Positions 7,561 through 8,480 of a stretch of 8,480 nt of DNA are shown here, in pieces (position 1 is the stretch's first letter; each line of letters opens with the position of its first letter). A model generated the notes under the pieces. That model was not told the DNA's origin, searched no databases, and saw only the letters and a list, made by a program, of their open reading frames with translations. The DNA lies in the NCBI GenBank assembly GCA_004294465.1, contig REAV01000023.1, forward strand, positions 1 to 8,480. Direction: 5' to 3'. A program made the position numbers and the translations under genes. The stretch comes from Sphingobacteriia bacterium. Its GTDB lineage: Bacteria > Bacteroidota > Bacteroidia > Chitinophagales > Chitinophagaceae.

Positions 7561-7809
7561 ATGGCTAACGAAACAGTAAAAGCAACAACCCTATTTTCAA
7601 AAGATAACTATACATGGATGCTAATAGGCGGTGTTGTAATCGCATTAGGCATGGTATTAATGAGTGGCGGAAAGAGTGCAGACCCGAATGTATTTGATAC
7701 CAAAGAAGTGTATAGTACTACACGCATCACTATTGCTCCAATATTGATTGTATTTGGTTTATTGATAGAAGTATACGCCATTTTTAAAAGTCCAAAGAAA
7801 GAGGCTTAA
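7561..7809 (+). CDS. DUF3098 family small membrane protein
   Basis: This 82-residue protein has two predicted membrane helices (about 17-35 and 54-74) joined by a short polar loop, with a charged C-terminal tail, SPKKEA. The sequence FSKDNYTWMLIGGVVIALG, followed by LMSGG and then ITIAP and EVYAI, is the pattern I associate with DUF3098, a family found in Bacteroidota next to ftsX and uppP. Its function is unknown. The gene begins 21 nt after the ftsX stop, with an A-rich upstream stretch and no Shine-Dalgarno sequence, and is followed by a strong terminator, so it is almost certainly co-transcribed with ftsX. A role in division or envelope assembly is inferred from location only. Confidence 0.85.
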   Translation: MANETVKATTLFSKDNYTWMLIGGVVIALGMVLMSGGKSADPNVFDTKEVYSTTRITIAPILIVFGLLIEVYAIFKSPKKEA

Positions 7810-7849
7810 TTCCTTATTGCAATTTCAGACGATATAAATCAATTAGTTG

Positions 7850-7878
7850 AAAGCGTTTCATATATGAAACGCTTTTTT
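7850..7878 (+). terminator. Intrinsic terminator of ftsX-DUF3098
   Basis: Bases 7850-7875 form a perfect 26-nt palindrome with half-sites AAAGCGTTTCATA and TATGAAACGCTTT. As RNA this folds into an 11-bp stem with a TATA loop, and a run of six T (7873-7878) overlaps and follows its 3' arm. It lies 40 nt past the DUF3098 stop. The T-run is stronger on the plus strand, so it mainly ends rightward transcription. Confidence 0.88.
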
Positions 7879-7879
7879 G

Positions 7880-7912
7880 TTTGCGATAATTTCAGCATAA
7901 ACTTTATATTTA
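7880..7912 (+). promoter_or_regulatory. Candidate uppP promoter
   Basis: TTTG at 7880-7883 is followed after 21 nt by TATATTTA at 7905-7912. This fits the Bacteroidota arrangement of a -33 TTTG and a -7 TAnnTTTG, with one mismatch at the last base. The spacing is within the usual 17-23 nt. Transcription would start near 7919, about 22 nt before the uppP ATG. The -33 element begins directly after the terminator T-run. Confidence 0.5.
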
Positions 7913-7940
7913 TCTAGAATTAAATGATAAACCCCTCCTT

Positions 7941-8480
7941 ATGACCATTTTCGAAGCCATAATAATAGCTGTAGTTGAAGGAATTACCGAATTCCTTCCT
8001 ATCTCCTCTACCGGCCACATGATTATTGCGAGTTCCTTTATGGGAATTGCCAAAGATGAATTCACCAAATTATTTGAAGTGGCCATACAATTAGGGGCCA
8101 TTTTATCGGTGGTGGTATTGTACCGAAAAAAATTCTTCCCCCTCAATCATTGGAGTTTTTACTTAAAATTAATTATTGCAGTAATACCTGCACTGGTATT
8201 GGGTTTATTATTGTCCGATAAAATAGATGCACTATTAGAAAGCCCAATGACTGTAGCGATTACCATGTTAGTGGGCGGTGTGATACTTATTTTTATAGAT
8301 GACATTTTTAAAACCCATACCATAGATAAAGAAGAAGATATCTCTTATGCAAAAGCATTCATCATCGGTGTTTTTCAATGCCTCGCAATGATCCCAGGTA
8401 TGAGCAGGTCTGCTTCCAGCATTATCGGTGGAATGCAGCAAAAACTCACCAGAAACCTTGCAGCAGAATTTTCTTTTTTC
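7941..8480 (+). CDS. uppP: Undecaprenyl-diphosphatase, BacA/UppP family (partial)
   Basis: UppP is an inner-membrane phosphatase that converts undecaprenyl diphosphate to the monophosphate, recycling the lipid carrier for peptidoglycan and other wall polymers; it also confers bacitracin tolerance. The first 180 residues are present and the rest lies beyond the right edge; family members are about 260-280 residues. The N-terminal motif [16 protein letters not shown] gives E13, E17, S23 and H26, matching E. coli E17, E21, S27 and H30. The second motif, [10 protein letters not shown] (151-160), contains R156, the counterpart of E. coli R174. Hydrophobic helices fill about 43-60, 75-91, 102-120 and 138-151. 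The ATG at 7941 directly precedes a family-typical N-terminus, whereas the ATG at 7924 reads into a stop. It follows the ftsX-DUF3098 unit but appears to have its own promoter. Confidence 0.97.
   Translation, partial: MTIFEAIIIAVVEGITEFLPISSTGHMIIASSFMGIAKDEFTKLFEVAIQLGAILSVVVLYRKKFFPLNHWSFYLKLIIAVIPALVLGLLLSDKIDALLESPMTVAITMLVGGVILIFIDDIFKTHTIDKEEDISYAKAFIIGVFQCLAMIPGMSRSASSIIGGMQQKLTRNLAAEFSFF

Noticed and set aside
7910..8146. Minus-strand 78-codon ORF
   Set aside because: It runs antisense to the start of uppP, has no family resemblance, and is best explained as a shadow of that gene.
1..8480. Mobile element, CRISPR array, toxin-antitoxin or defence system
   Set aside because: No terminal repeats, regularly spaced repeats, transposase, nuclease or toxin-like genes were seen; the genes are envelope or core functions with intact reading frames.

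Overview
The window looks like ordinary core chromosome of an AT-rich Bacteroidota bacterium, most likely Chitinophagaceae-like. The grounds are the protein families and their order (ftsX, a DUF3098 gene, then uppP), the long Bacteroidota-type leucyl-tRNA synthetase, signal peptides ending in Ala-Gln, and promoter candidates that match the Bacteroidota -7 box TAnnTTTG rather than a sigma-70 -10 box. The family assignment is from recall; the phylum is much safer than the family.

Left part, minus strand, read right to left: leuS (6471-3538); a POTRA-less Omp85/BamA-like outer membrane barrel (3551-2400) that overlaps the leuS end by 14 nt; a secreted dipeptidyl-peptidase IV-type S9 serine protease (2324-165); and, 22 nt further on, the first 47 codons of another secreted protein that resembles the beta-propeller start of tricorn-like/S41 peptidases (142-1, cut by the window edge). 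The spacing is 14 nt overlap, 75 nt and 22 nt with no convincing terminator, so these four genes may form one transcription unit. Three of the four products act in the envelope. The two peptidases would fit together in extracytoplasmic peptide breakdown.

Right part, plus strand: ftsX (6664-7539), a two-helix DUF3098 membrane protein (7561-7809), a strong intrinsic terminator (7850-7878), and uppP (from 7941, cut by the right edge). FtsX controls cell-wall hydrolysis at division, and UppP recycles the undecaprenyl carrier for wall synthesis, so this side is about peptidoglycan. The terminator followed at once by a promoter candidate suggests that uppP is transcribed separately from ftsX-DUF3098.

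The two blocks diverge from a 192-nt region (6472-6663). It holds two identical TACATTTG boxes in opposite orientation plus repeated AGCCAC/GTGGCT motifs, and is the most interesting non-coding stretch here. There is no gene-free stretch over 300 nt. I saw no tRNA, rRNA, CRISPR array, insertion sequence or defence system. I did not find a convincing new biological system; the findings are regulatory details and lineage-specific protein features.
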